Shown here: piece by piece, positions 33,659 through 42,300 of the stretch
How positions within the stretch are numbered: the stretch's first letter is position 1
Layout: each line of letters starts with the position of its first letter
Source of the DNA: Actinoplanes flavus
GTDB lineage: Bacteria > Actinomycetota > Actinomycetes > Mycobacteriales > Micromonosporaceae
Assembly (NCBI RefSeq): GCF_017592555.1
Contig: NZ_JAGFNS010000002.1
Location: 439,323 to 503,322 of the forward strand
Length of the DNA stretch: 64,000 nt
Reading direction: 5' to 3'
Position numbers and translations under genes: made by a program
Notes under the pieces: generated by a model
Database searches by the model: none
What the model saw: only the letters and a program-made list of their open reading frames with translations
What the model was told of the DNA's origin: nothing

Positions 33659-35156
33659 CTTCGTGGGTGCGGTGGACCAGGGGACCACCAGCACGCGATT
33701 CATGATCTTCGACCATGGCGGCAACGAGGTGGCCCGGCACCAGCTCGAACACGAGCAGATCCTGCCGCGGGCCGGCTGGGTCGAGCACAACCCGATCGAG
33801 ATCTGGGAGCGGACCGTCGCGGTCGTGCGGACCGCGATGCAGAAGGCGAATCTGAGCGCCTCCGATCTGGCCGCGGTGGGCATCACCAACCAGCGCGAGA
33901 CCACCGTGGTGTGGGACCGGCGGACCGGGCGGCCGTACTACAACGCGATCGTCTGGCAGGACACCCGTACCGACCGGATCGCCTCCGCCCTGGACCGGGA
34001 CGGCCGCGGCGACGTGATCCGCCGCAAGGCCGGCCTGCCGCCCGCCACCTACTTCTCCGGCGGCAAGATCCAGTGGATTCTGGAGAACGTCGAGGGGGCC
34101 CGGGAGGCCGCCGAGCGCGGTGACGCCCTGTTCGGCAACACCGACTCCTGGCTGCTGTGGAACATCACGCGCGGCAACCACGTCACCGACGTGACGAACG
34201 CCAGCCGCACCATGCTGATGAACCTGGAGACCCTCGACTGGGACGACGAACTGCTGTCCTTCTTCGGCATTCCGCGGGCCATGCTGCCGGAGATCCGCCC
34301 GTCGTCCGACCCCAACGGGTACGGCGTCGCGCACGTCGACGGGCCGCTCGGCGGGGACGTGCCGCTCACCGGCGACCTCGGCGACCAGCAGGCCGCCACG
34401 GTCGGGCAGGTCTGCTTCAACCCGGGCGAGGCCAAGAACACCTACGGCACCGGCAACTTCATGCTGCTCAACACCGGTACGAACCTGGTGCGCTCGGAGA
34501 ACGGCCTGCTCACCACGGTCTGCTACAAGTTCGGCGACGCCGCCCCGGTCTACGCGCTGGAAGGTTCGATCGCGGTCACCGGCTCGGCCGTGCAGTGGCT
34601 GCGCGACCAGCTGCACGTCATCAAGTCGGCCGGGGAGAGCGAGACGCTGGCCGCGCAGGTGCCGGACAACGGCGGCGTCTACTTCGTCCCGGCGTTCTCC
34701 GGGCTGTTCGCGCCGTACTGGCGTTCCGACGCCCGCGGCGCGATCGTCGGGCTGTCCCGGTTCAACACCGACGCGCACATCGCCCGGGCCACCCTCGAGG
34801 CGATCTGCTACCAGACCCGGGACGTGGTCGACGCCATGGCTCAGGACTCCGGCGTGACCCTGGACGTGCTCAAGGTCGACGGCGGCATCACCGTCAACAA
34901 CCTGTGCATGCAGATCCAGGCCGACGTGCTCGGGGTGCCGGTCAGCCGCCCGGTGGTCGCCGAGACCACCGCCCTGGGCGCCGCCTACGCGGCCGGCCTG
35001 GCGGTCGGGTTCTGGAAGAACACCGACGAGCTGCGGGAGAACTGGAACGAGTCGCAGCGCTGGCAGCCGGGCTGGTCCGCCGAACAGCGGGACCAGGGCT
35101 TCGGGAAGTGGAAGAAGGCGGTGCAGCGGACCCTCGACTGGGTGGATGTGGACTGA
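33651..35156 (+). CDS. glpK: Glycerol kinase (second copy)
   Basis: A 501-residue glycerol kinase with [70 protein letters not shown] and [22 protein letters not shown] 33651 is preceded by GGAGG. It sits inside the glpF-glpK-glpD operon and is probably the main catabolic kinase. The paralogue at 30446-31942 differs at many surface positions, notably the region after the nucleotide-binding motifs, so separate regulation or tuning of activity may explain keeping both. Confidence 0.93.
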   Translation: MADFVGAVDQGTTSTRFMIFDHGGNEVARHQLEHEQILPRAGWVEHNPIEIWERTVAVVRTAMQKANLSASDLAAVGITNQRETTVVWDRRTGRPYYNAIVWQDTRTDRIASALDRDGRGDVIRRKAGLPPATYFSGGKIQWILENVEGAREAAERGDALFGNTDSWLLWNITRGNHVTDVTNASRTMLMNLETLDWDDELLSFFGIPRAMLPEIRPSSDPNGYGVAHVDGPLGGDVPLTGDLGDQQAATVGQVCFNPGEAKNTYGTGNFMLLNTGTNLVRSENGLLTTVCYKFGDAAPVYALEGSIAVTGSAVQWLRDQLHVIKSAGESETLAAQVPDNGGVYFVPAFSGLFAPYWRSDARGAIVGLSRFNTDAHIARATLEAICYQTRDVVDAMAQDSGVTLDVLKVDGGITVNNLCMQIQADVLGVPVSRPVVAETTALGAAYAAGLAVGFWKNTDELRENWNESQRWQPGWSAEQRDQGFGKWKKAVQRTLDWVDVD

Positions 35157-35158
35157 TC

Positions 35159-36856
35159 ATGACGGCTCTCTCTCCTTCGTACCGGGACGCCGCTTTGCAA
35201 GCTCTCGAGCAGCGGGAAGTCGACGTGCTGGTGATCGGTGGGGGAGTGGTGGGGGCGGGTTGCGCGCTCGACGCGGTCACACGGGGACTGACCGTGGGCC
35301 TCGTCGAGGCGCGCGACCTCGCCTCCGGCACGTCCAGCCGGTCCAGCAAACTGATCCACGGCGGGCTGCGCTACCTGGAGATGCTGGACTTCGGGCTGGT
35401 CCGCGAGGCGCTGCGGGAGCGGGGGCTGATCCTGCACCGCCTCGCCCCGCACCTGGCCCGCCCGGTCCGGTTCCTCTACCCGCTCAAGCACCGCGGCTGG
35501 GAACGCCTGTACGCCGGGGCGGGCGTCACCCTCTACGACACCCTGGCCGGCTGGGCGAACATGCCCCGGCACCGGCATCTGACCCGGCGCGGCGCGTTGC
35601 GGGCCTGCCCGTCGCTGCGCCGGGACTCCCTGGTCGGCGCGTTGCAGTACTACGACGCGCAGGTCGACGACGCCCGGCACACCCTGTTCCTGGCCCGGAC
35701 CGCGGCCGCCCACGGCGCCCACGTGGTCACCCGGACCGAGGTCGTCGGCTTCCTGCGGGAGGGCTCGCGGATGACCGGGGTCCGGGTGCACGACCTGGAA
35801 CACGACCGGACGTACGAGATCCGCGCCCAGCAGATCGTCAACGCCACCGGCGTGTGGACCGACGACACCCAGTCGCTGGTCGGCGAACGGGGGCGGTTCC
35901 ACGTACGCGCCTCCAAGGGCATCCACCTGGTGGTTCCCCGTGACCGGATCCAGTCGTCGACCGGGCTGATCCTGCGGACCGCCACCAGCGTGCTGTTCGT
36001 CATCCCGTGGGGCCGGCACTGGATCATCGGCACCACCGACACCGACTGGCGGCTCGACAAGGCGCATCCGGCGGCGTCCAGCAAGGACATCGACTACCTG
36101 CTCCGCGAGGTCAACAAGGTCCTCGCGACCCCGCTGGAACGCGCCGACGTGGAGGGCGTCTACGCCGGGCTGCGGCCGCTGCTGTCCGGCGAGTCGGAGT
36201 CGACCTCGCAGCTGTCCCGGGAGCATTCGGTGTCGAGCCCGGTCCCGGGGCTCGTGGTGGTGGCCGGCGGCAAGTACACGACGTACCGGGTGATGGCCAA
36301 GGACGCGATCGACGCCTGCGTGCACAACCTGGCCCGTCGAGTGCCGCGCTCGGTCACCGACCGGGTGCCGCTGCTCGGCGCCGACGGCTATCCGGCGCTG
36401 TGGAACCGCCGGGGCCTCCTGGCCGCCGAGTCCGGCCTGCACGTGGCCCGGGTCGAGCACCTGCTCGGCCGGTACGGCGCGCTGATCCACGAGGTGCTGG
36501 CGCTGATCCGTGACGACGCGGATCTGGGCCGCCCGATCGAGGGCGCCGACGACTACCTGCGTGCCGAGTTCGTCTACGCGGCCGCCGCCGAGGGCGCCCG
36601 GCACCTGGTGGACGTGCTGACCAGGCGGACCCGCATCTCGATCGAGACGTTCGACCGCGGTGTGGTGGCCGCCCCGCACGCGGCCGAGCTGATGGGCCGG
36701 GTGCTCGGCTGGACGGTCGAGCAGCGTGACCGGGAGGTGGAGAACTACCGCCTGCGGGTGGCGGCGGAACGCGCCTCGCAGGAGCAGCAGGACGACGAGA
36801 CGGCCGACGCGGCCCGCCTCGGCGCACCGGACGTGGTGCCGGTGCGCGTGCGATGA
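35159..36856 (+). CDS. glpD: Aerobic glycerol-3-phosphate dehydrogenase
   Basis: A 565-residue FAD-dependent dehydrogenase. The FAD-binding motif VLVIGGGVVGAGCALDAVTRG, then SRSSKLIHGGLRYLEM, YYDAQVDDARHTLFLARTA, KGIHLVVPRDR, IIGTTDTDW and GLRPLL identify GlpD. It oxidises glycerol 3-phosphate to dihydroxyacetone phosphate at the membrane and passes electrons to menaquinone. ATG 35159 lies 2 bp after the glpK2 stop. The C-terminal 40 residues are charged (ERASQEQQDDETADAARLG) and extend past the conserved domain. The gene converges on the amylase gene. Confidence 0.93.
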   Translation: MTALSPSYRDAALQALEQREVDVLVIGGGVVGAGCALDAVTRGLTVGLVEARDLASGTSSRSSKLIHGGLRYLEMLDFGLVREALRERGLILHRLAPHLARPVRFLYPLKHRGWERLYAGAGVTLYDTLAGWANMPRHRHLTRRGALRACPSLRRDSLVGALQYYDAQVDDARHTLFLARTAAAHGAHVVTRTEVVGFLREGSRMTGVRVHDLEHDRTYEIRAQQIVNATGVWTDDTQSLVGERGRFHVRASKGIHLVVPRDRIQSSTGLILRTATSVLFVIPWGRHWIIGTTDTDWRLDKAHPAASSKDIDYLLREVNKVLATPLERADVEGVYAGLRPLLSGESESTSQLSREHSVSSPVPGLVVVAGGKYTTYRVMAKDAIDACVHNLARRVPRSVTDRVPLLGADGYPALWNRRGLLAAESGLHVARVEHLLGRYGALIHEVLALIRDDADLGRPIEGADDYLRAEFVYAAAAEGARHLVDVLTRRTRISIETFDRGVVAAPHAAELMGRVLGWTVEQRDREVENYRLRVAAERASQEQQDDETADAARLGAPDVVPVRVR

Positions 36857-36877
36857 GGCGGGCCGCTCGGCGGTGCG

Positions 36878-39106
36878 CTACTTCCAGGTGTCGCTGACGG
36901 CGTACGCCGCCGCGGTGCCGGTGGTGTACGACCGGTTGCCGCCGGACTCCCAGGTGACGTTCCCGGAGGCGTCCTTCTTGATGTACTTGTAGGCGAAGGT
37001 GGTGCTCTGCGGGACGATCACCAGCCGGCTCCAGGCCGGGTAGGACGCCGACGACAGCGGGATCGCGTTGGCGGTGTTCCAGGCGCCGAGGGAGTCGATC
37101 GAGCCGACCAGGTAGACGTTCTGCCCGGTGCTGGTGGTCGCCGTCTCGTTGAAGGTGACCGCGGTGGCGCCGGCGTTCGCCACGTTCCAGCTGTTGGTGA
37201 AGGAGATCGCCGAGGTGCCGGTGCTCACCGACCGGTTGGCGTTGCTCTCCCAGGTGACGTTCCCGGAGGCGTCCTTCTTGATGTACTTGTACTCGAAGCC
37301 GGTGCCGGACGGGATCGGCACCGTCGACGTCCAGATCGGGTAGCCGGCGGCCGACAGCTTGACCGCGTTCGCCGTGTTCCAGCTGCCCAGGGCCGCGTTC
37401 GAGCCGACCACCCAGACGTCGGTGCCGGTCGTGGTGGTGGCGTACACGTTGAAGGTCGCGGCGACCGTACCGGCGCTGGTCGTGACGCTGGGCGACGGCG
37501 TGGGTGAGCTGGTCACGCTGGGCGAGGGGCTCGCGCTGGTGGCCGAAGCCGAAGGCGAGGCGGTCGGGGAGCCGGTGCCGCCGCCGGAGGTGGCGTCGAC
37601 GTCGATCGCCACGGCGCTGTTGGCCGGGATGGTGACCGACGCGGTGCCGCCGGAGACGGTGATCGCGGTGCCGTTGCAGCCGGTGCCGGACGCGCCGCCG
37701 GTGATCCGGTCGCAGTAGACGCCGTCGGCCAGGCCGGTGGGGTAGGTGGCGGTCGACGCGCTGGACGAGTTGTTCAGGCCGAACCAGCCGAGCGAGCCGC
37801 GGCTGAATCCGATGACGTTGCCGCTGGTGGTGGTCCAGTTGGACGCCGAGGTGACGGACTGGGTGGTGTTGTGCCAGGCCACCATGCCCTTGACGCCGGT
37901 CGACCGGGTGAGGCACTGCCAGGCGCCGTTCGAGCAGTTGGTGTCGGTGACGAAACCGCCGGCGTCGGCGGGCGGCGACTGCCCGGTCGACGAGGTGGAG
38001 AAGGTGAAGCCGTCGTAGACGAACGGCTGCCCGTACGGGTAGGCCAGCAGGAAGTAGTTGGCCAGCGTGTACCTGGTCCCGTCCTGGTAGCGCAGCGTGG
38101 TGCCGTCGCGCTCCAGGTCGTGGTTGGTGACCATGGCGGCGGTCTGCGCGCTCGTCGCGTCGAGGCTCCACGACGGAATCGTCGACAGGTTGCCCAGCGT
38201 CCCGTTGGTGAACTGGGTCTTGAGGCCCATCGCGTAGGAGAAGCCGAGCACGTCACCGTTGGCGGTGAACGCCGACGGCAGCAGCTCGCTGTTGGACGCG
38301 CCGGTGAAGATCTCCTGCGCGATGTACGGCTTGACGCCCTCGGCCGTGGTGTTGTTCAGCTTCGCGACGATCGCGGCGAAGTCGGCCTTGGCCACGTGCT
38401 TGGCGGCGTCCACCCGGAACCCGTCGACACCGAGGCCGATCAGGTCGTTCAGGTAGGTGGCGATCTTCGTCTGCACGGTGCCGCTCTGCGTCCTCAGGTC
38501 CGACAGCGACAGCAGCATGCAGTTCTGGACCTCGGCGACGTTGTTCCAGTCGTCGATCACCGCGTCGTCGTCGGCGCAGTAGCCGTCGTTGGCGTGGTGG
38601 AAGTCGTCGTAGACGTACGGCACCGCGGGGTAGGCGTAACCGGACGGGTTGAACGTCGACCCGCCGTAGGTGGTGGTCAGCGTGTTGTTGGCGCCGGCCA
38701 TGTGGTTGACGACCGCGTCCACATAGACCCGGACGCCGGCGTCGTGGCAGGCGGCGACCATGGCGGTGAACTCGGCGCGGGTGCCGAACCGGCTGGTCAG
38801 GTTGTACGACACCGGCTGGTAGATCTCCCACCACGGGTGCGCGCCGCTGTCGCTGGTGGCGAGGCTCACCGACTCGGCGGGCGGTGCGACCTGGACCGCG
38901 CCGTACCCGGCCGGGCCGAGGTGGTCGGTGCACGCGGACGAGACCGAGTCCCAGTTCCACGACCACAGGTTGGCGGTGACGTCGCTGTCGTTGAGGCCGA
39001 CGGCGGCCGAGGCGGTGCCCGGCAGGGTGACGGCGGTGAGGCCGGCCGCGAGAGCGGCGAGGGCGGAGACGGACGCGGCAAGGAGTCTGCGGGAGCGCAA
39101 TGACAT
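36878..39106 (-). CDS. Secreted alpha-amylase (GH13) with two CBM20 domains
   Basis: A 742-residue secreted amylase. The Sec signal ends near residue 34 (TASA). The GH13 barrel has DAVVNHM (130-136), GFRVDAAKH with nucleophile Asp233, YIAQEIFTG with acid/base Glu265 and VTNHDLERDG with Asp330. A beta-sandwich C domain is followed by a Ser/Thr/Pro linker (about 515-550). Two CBM20 starch-binding domains end the protein. They share an exact 45-bp DNA repeat at a 300-bp offset, indicating recent duplication. It degrades starch to maltodextrins. Start ATG 39106 follows GAAGAAGG; a MalR-type operator lies 40 bp upstream. Confidence 0.93.
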   Translation of the reverse strand: MSLRSRRLLAASVSALAALAAGLTAVTLPGTASAAVGLNDSDVTANLWSWNWDSVSSACTDHLGPAGYGAVQVAPPAESVSLATSDSGAHPWWEIYQPVSYNLTSRFGTRAEFTAMVAACHDAGVRVYVDAVVNHMAGANNTLTTTYGGSTFNPSGYAYPAVPYVYDDFHHANDGYCADDDAVIDDWNNVAEVQNCMLLSLSDLRTQSGTVQTKIATYLNDLIGLGVDGFRVDAAKHVAKADFAAIVAKLNNTTAEGVKPYIAQEIFTGASNSELLPSAFTANGDVLGFSYAMGLKTQFTNGTLGNLSTIPSWSLDATSAQTAAMVTNHDLERDGTTLRYQDGTRYTLANYFLLAYPYGQPFVYDGFTFSTSSTGQSPPADAGGFVTDTNCSNGAWQCLTRSTGVKGMVAWHNTTQSVTSASNWTTTSGNVIGFSRGSLGWFGLNNSSSASTATYPTGLADGVYCDRITGGASGTGCNGTAITVSGGTASVTIPANSAVAIDVDATSGGGTGSPTASPSASATSASPSPSVTSSPTPSPSVTTSAGTVAATFNVYATTTTGTDVWVVGSNAALGSWNTANAVKLSAAGYPIWTSTVPIPSGTGFEYKYIKKDASGNVTWESNANRSVSTGTSAISFTNSWNVANAGATAVTFNETATTSTGQNVYLVGSIDSLGAWNTANAIPLSSASYPAWSRLVIVPQSTTFAYKYIKKDASGNVTWESGGNRSYTTGTAAAYAVSDTWK
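36947..36991 (-). repeat. 45-bp exact repeat, copy 1, in CBM20 coding region
   Basis: Identical to 37247-37291. It encodes the loop YKYIKKDASGNVTWE in each CBM20 domain. The 300-bp offset (100 codons) equals one domain, as expected from an in-frame tandem duplication. Confidence 0.85.
37247..37291 (-). repeat. 45-bp exact repeat, copy 2, in CBM20 coding region
   Basis: Second copy of the 36947-36991 sequence, in the inner CBM20 domain. Identity at synonymous sites suggests a recent duplication or conversion. Confidence 0.85.
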
Positions 39107-39145
39107 GGGGATGCCTTCTTCTACGGAGGGCAGCGCTAAGGATTG

Positions 39146-39162
39146 TTGCAAGTTCTTGCAAG
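39146..39162 (-). promoter_or_regulatory. MalR-type operator upstream of the alpha-amylase gene
   Basis: On the minus strand this reads CTTGCAAGAACTTGCAA and contains TGCAAGAACTTGCA, the same 14 bases found before the subtilase gene. It lies 40 bp upstream of the start codon, a position suited to blocking or overlapping the promoter. It resembles known MalR (Reg1) targets in Streptomyces amylase promoters. Confidence 0.7.
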
Positions 39163-39223
39163 CGGTTTCAGGAAATTACCAAGCCGTGTCATGCCCGTAA
39201 AGAGGTTCTCACCTGTGAAAGAA

Positions 39224-39250
39224 AGCCCCGGCGGGAGACCCGCCGGGGCT
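39224..39250 (-). terminator. Rho-independent terminator after the CDP-alcohol phosphotransferase gene
   Basis: AGCCCCGGCGGG (39224-39235) and CCCGCCGGGGCT (39239-39250) form a perfect 12-bp stem with a 3-nt loop. On the minus strand it is followed by TTTCTTTC, a real U-rich tail. It lies 18 bp after the stop at 39268 and insulates the amylase promoter. Confidence 0.85.
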
Positions 39251-39267
39251 GTGTGTGAGCTGTGTGC

Positions 39268-40122
39268 TCAGAGGACGGCGATCCGCCTCTGATAGGTCCT
39301 GGTGGTGGTCCAGAGCTTGTAGACCAGCAGTGACTCGAAGGCCAGCAGCAGGAGGCCGGCGGCGATCATGACCGGTACGAGCAGTCCGGTCACCGGCCCG
39401 ATGATGAAGACGAACATCATGAACTCGATGCCGCTGAACACGTGTGCGCGGATGCGCTGTCGTAGCAGGAAGTTGCGGAAGTTGAGGAAACCACCGAACC
39501 GGGCGCGGAAGTCGCCGTGCACGTCGATCGTGGACCGCGTCTCCGCGCCGTCGAGCGGGACCTCCTCGTCGGTCTCCTCGGCGTACGTCATCACCCGGCC
39601 GGCCGCCTCGGCCGCGGCCGTCAGGTTCTCCTTCATGGTCAGCTTGACCTTCTGCATCTGGAGCGCGTTCAGGTAGCGGAACATGTCCAGGAAGATGACG
39701 GCCGCGGCCAGCCACAGGTAGAGGGTCTCGCCGGTGTGGTGCCACTGCCCGCCGAACAGCGCCAGCGAGCAGACCACCACCCGCAGCCGGTCGAAGACGT
39801 AGTCCAGCCAGGTGCCGAACAGCGACCCCGTCCCGTTCAGCCGGGCGATCTTGCCGTCCATGCAGTCCAGCACGAAACCCAGGTGGAACAGCAGCGCGCC
39901 GGCCAGCAGCCACCGGTACTCCGCCTGCCAGAACGCGGCCGCCGCACCCAGGCCCAGCACGAACGCGCCCAGGCTCAGCGCGTTCGGCGTGACCCGGCGC
40001 CACGGGGCGACCAGCCACACCAGCCGGGACGCGAGCGGATCCACCAGCCACACCGTCCACCAGGAGTCCCGGCGCTTGTAGGTGCGCTCACGGATCTCCG
40101 CGAGCGAGGGTCGCTGTGCCAT
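39268..40122 (-). CDS. CDP-alcohol phosphatidyltransferase-family membrane protein
   Basis: A 284-residue membrane enzyme. The family motif is complete: DCMDGKIARLNGTGSLFGTWLDYVFD, that is D-x2-DG-x2-AR-x8-G-x3-D-x3-D. It binds the CDP-alcohol through Mg ions. About six hydrophobic helices follow the family layout, with a cytoplasmic insertion (RVMTYAEETDEEVPLDGAE) between the first and second halves. The acceptor alcohol cannot be read from sequence; phospholipid or inositol-phosphate synthesis are the known family jobs. ATG 40122 has GGAGAG upstream; the frame opens further to 40206. Confidence 0.8.
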   Translation of the reverse strand: MAQRPSLAEIRERTYKRRDSWWTVWLVDPLASRLVWLVAPWRRVTPNALSLGAFVLGLGAAAAFWQAEYRWLLAGALLFHLGFVLDCMDGKIARLNGTGSLFGTWLDYVFDRLRVVVCSLALFGGQWHHTGETLYLWLAAAVIFLDMFRYLNALQMQKVKLTMKENLTAAAEAAGRVMTYAEETDEEVPLDGAETRSTIDVHGDFRARFGGFLNFRNFLLRQRIRAHVFSGIEFMMFVFIIGPVTGLLVPVMIAAGLLLLAFESLLVYKLWTTTRTYQRRIAVL

Positions 40123-40750
40123 CGCTGTCTCTCCTCGGGGGGGCGAGCGCGAGGGTGTTTCTGGGGTGGGACCCCGCGCTGCGCGTATTGAACACCCTGG
40201 AGTCAAGATCAGGCTGCCCCGTCGCGGCGCGCGAACACCACGGACGCACCCCGAAGATCAGCAAACCGGCGGGCGGCAGCCAGCCGGTCACCTCACCCCA
40301 GCGCGTGCGGATCAAGGGCAACCCGATCTCGTACGCGATGAGCACCGCCCCCGCGGCCCCGACCGGATGCCGCACCAGCATCCCCACCCCGGCCGCGACC
40401 AGCGCGTCCACCACCAGCGGAAGCGTCCCGTCCGGCTCCCCGGCGGTACCCGCGACCAGCAGCGCGGCCGGCGCCGCCAGCACCACCAGCGCCACCGCCT
40501 TCGCCGCCACGAGACGGTACCGCCGCGGCATCGCCAGCAGCGTGGTCCGGATCTGGCCGCCGCCCTGGTACTCGTGGGCCGTCGCCAGCACCCCCAGGAT
40601 CAGAAACCCCACCTGCCCGTACGGCAGCACCGAACCCCCGGGCGGATCCAGCGCGTCCAGCAGCAGCGTGACCGCCCACGTCAGGCCCAGGGTGAGCGCC
40701 AGCGACGGCAGGGTGAGCAGCTTCTCCAGCTCGGCCCGGACCGCGTTCAC
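40088..40750 (-). CDS. ABC-2-type permease subunit
   Basis: A 220-residue membrane protein starting at GTG 40750, overlapping the previous stop (GTGA). It shares the layout of the upstream permease: ELEKLLTLPSLALTLGLTWAVTLLLDAL, a cytoplasmic QIRTTLLAMPRRYRLVAAKAV, then hydrophobic helices. The last 50 residues (WCSRAATGQPDLDSRVFNTRSAGSHPRNTLALAPP) are polar, lack a helix and run 35 bp into the next gene, so the true functional end may be earlier. With the ATPase and sister permease it forms an exporter. Confidence 0.7.
   Translation of the reverse strand: MNAVRAELEKLLTLPSLALTLGLTWAVTLLLDALDPPGGSVLPYGQVGFLILGVLATAHEYQGGGQIRTTLLAMPRRYRLVAAKAVALVVLAAPAALLVAGTAGEPDGTLPLVVDALVAAGVGMLVRHPVGAAGAVLIAYEIGLPLIRTRWGEVTGWLPPAGLLIFGVRPWCSRAATGQPDLDSRVFNTRSAGSHPRNTLALAPPRRDSDGTATLARGDP
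40188..40206. promoter_or_regulatory. Imperfect dyad upstream of the CDP-alcohol phosphotransferase gene
   Basis: TTGAACACCCTGGAGTCAA reads as an inverted repeat with TTGA/TCAA ends. On the minus strand it supplies TTGACT, a possible -35 box, about 70 bp before ATG 40122. It lies inside the 3' end of the ABC permease frame. The evidence is only the symmetry and the position. Confidence 0.3.
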
Positions 40751-41496
40751 GCGTCCCGCCTGCCGAACAGCCACCCGGCCAGGGCCAGCAGCGCCGCCAC
40801 CCACGCCGCCATCACCAGCCCGGCGGTCACCGGGGCGACGTCGTGGTCACCCACCTCGTTCAGGAACAGGTGCGCCCCCACGATGTCCGGCAGGTAGACG
40901 GCCGCGCTGGTCACCTTGGTCAGCAGGTAGGACACCGAGACGATCGACGAGTTCACCACCAGCACGGTCAGCGTGACGATCCCGTTGCGGAAGATCAGCG
41001 TGAGGGCGTACGCCAGCAGCCCGATCAGCACCCAGTAGAGGACCGCCCCGGCCAGCCGCCCGGGCGCCGGCGACGGCACCAGCGAACCGTGCACCAGCCG
41101 GGTCAGCGCCAGCGTCGCCACCGTCGTGACCAGCCCCTGCACCGCCACCACCAGCGTCAGCGCGGCACCCTTCGCGGTCAGCAGCCGGGCCCGCCGGGGC
41201 ATCGCCGCCAGCGTGGCGGTGAGCTGCCGGGCGCCCGGCGCGTCCTCCCCGGTGGGCGTGTACTCGCTGCTCACCGTCACCACGCCGAGGATCATCGCGC
41301 CCAGCACACCGATGCCCAGCGTCTGGAACCCCAGGTCGGACGAGTCGGTGTAGAGGCCCTCGGCGATCGCCCGGCGGGTGCCGCCGGCCGACACGAACAC
41401 CAGCGCCGGCGCGGCCAGGAAACCCACCAGCAGGCCCACCCAGGCGGTACGCAACCCGAGCAGTTTCCGCAGCTCGGCGTCGAGAAGGCTCACCAC
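40747..41496 (-). CDS. ABC-2-type permease subunit
   Basis: A 249-residue integral membrane protein with six helices. LLDAELRKLLGLRTAWVGLLVGFLAAPALVFV is the first, then a cytoplasmic coupling segment RQLTATLAAMPRRARLLTAKGAAL like that of its partner at 40088-40750. The mid region NSSIVSVSYLLTKVTSAAVYLPDI is extracytoplasmic. It overlaps both neighbours by a few bases, so ATPase, permease and permease form one operon. Heterodimeric ABC-2 exporters of this form export antibiotics or lipids and are often tied to two-component sensors, as here. Confidence 0.8.
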   Translation of the reverse strand: MVSLLDAELRKLLGLRTAWVGLLVGFLAAPALVFVSAGGTRRAIAEGLYTDSSDLGFQTLGIGVLGAMILGVVTVSSEYTPTGEDAPGARQLTATLAAMPRRARLLTAKGAALTLVVAVQGLVTTVATLALTRLVHGSLVPSPAPGRLAGAVLYWVLIGLLAYALTLIFRNGIVTLTVLVVNSSIVSVSYLLTKVTSAAVYLPDIVGAHLFLNEVGDHDVAPVTAGLVMAAWVAALLALAGWLFGRRDA

Positions 41497-42200
41497 GACA
41501 CGCCCTCGCTCCCGGTCTTCGCCAGGAACGCGTCCTCCAGGGTGGCGTGCCCGCCGATCACCTCGGCCAGCTCACCGGACGCCACCACCCGGCCGCGGTC
41601 GATGATCACCACGTCGTCGACGGTCTCCGCGAGCTCGCCCATCAGGTGACTGGAGAGCAGCACGGTCCGCCCGGCGGCCGCGCTGTCCCGCAGGAACGTG
41701 CGCATCCACCGGATCCCGGCCGGGTCCAGCCCGTTCACCGGCTCGTCCAGGATCAGCACGGGCGGATCGCCGAGCAGCGCGGTGGCCAGCCCCAGACGGC
41801 GGCTCATCCCCAGCGAGAACCGGCCGGCCCGCTTACCCGCCTCGGCGCCCAGCCCCACCAGGTCCAGCACCTCGCCGACCCGGGAACGGGGCAGCCCGTT
41901 GCTCGCCGCCACCCAGCGCAGATGGGCCCGCGCCGACCGGGAACGGTGGGCCCCGCTGCCGTCCAGCAGCGCCCCGGCCACGGTGAGCGGGCGGTCGTGG
42001 TCGGCGTACCGGCGGCCGTCGATCAGCACGGTCCCGCCCTGCGGACGGTCCAGGCCGAGCAGCACCCGCAGCGTGGACGTCTTGCCCGCCCCGTTCGGCC
42101 CGAGGAACCCGGTCACCCGGCCGGGCCGCGCCGTGAAACTCACCTCGTGCAGGACCCGGGTCCGGCCGCGGACCCGGATGACGCCATCGATCGTGATCAT
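41490..42200 (-). CDS. ABC transporter ATP-binding protein
   Basis: A 236-residue ATPase with Walker A GPNGAGKTS, a Q-loop region in the variable domain, signature FSLGMSRRLG (a variant of LSGGQ), Walker B VLILDEPVNGLDP and switch His in SSHLMGEL. It powers the two ABC-2 permeases encoded next. The gene is divergent from a histidine kinase/response regulator pair 100 bp away, a common bacterial arrangement for sensing and exporting cell-envelope-active compounds. Confidence 0.9.
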   Translation of the reverse strand: MITIDGVIRVRGRTRVLHEVSFTARPGRVTGFLGPNGAGKTSTLRVLLGLDRPQGGTVLIDGRRYADHDRPLTVAGALLDGSGAHRSRSARAHLRWVAASNGLPRSRVGEVLDLVGLGAEAGKRAGRFSLGMSRRLGLATALLGDPPVLILDEPVNGLDPAGIRWMRTFLRDSAAAGRTVLLSSHLMGELAETVDDVVIIDRGRVVASGELAEVIGGHATLEDAFLAKTGSEGVSW

Positions 42201-42300
42201 AGGGGGAAGTCAACCGGTGGACCGGCGCGGGCACATCGGACCGTGATCGGGGATCGCGCCGCCCGTCTACGACCCAGGTCCGAGGAATAGAGTCGGCCCG

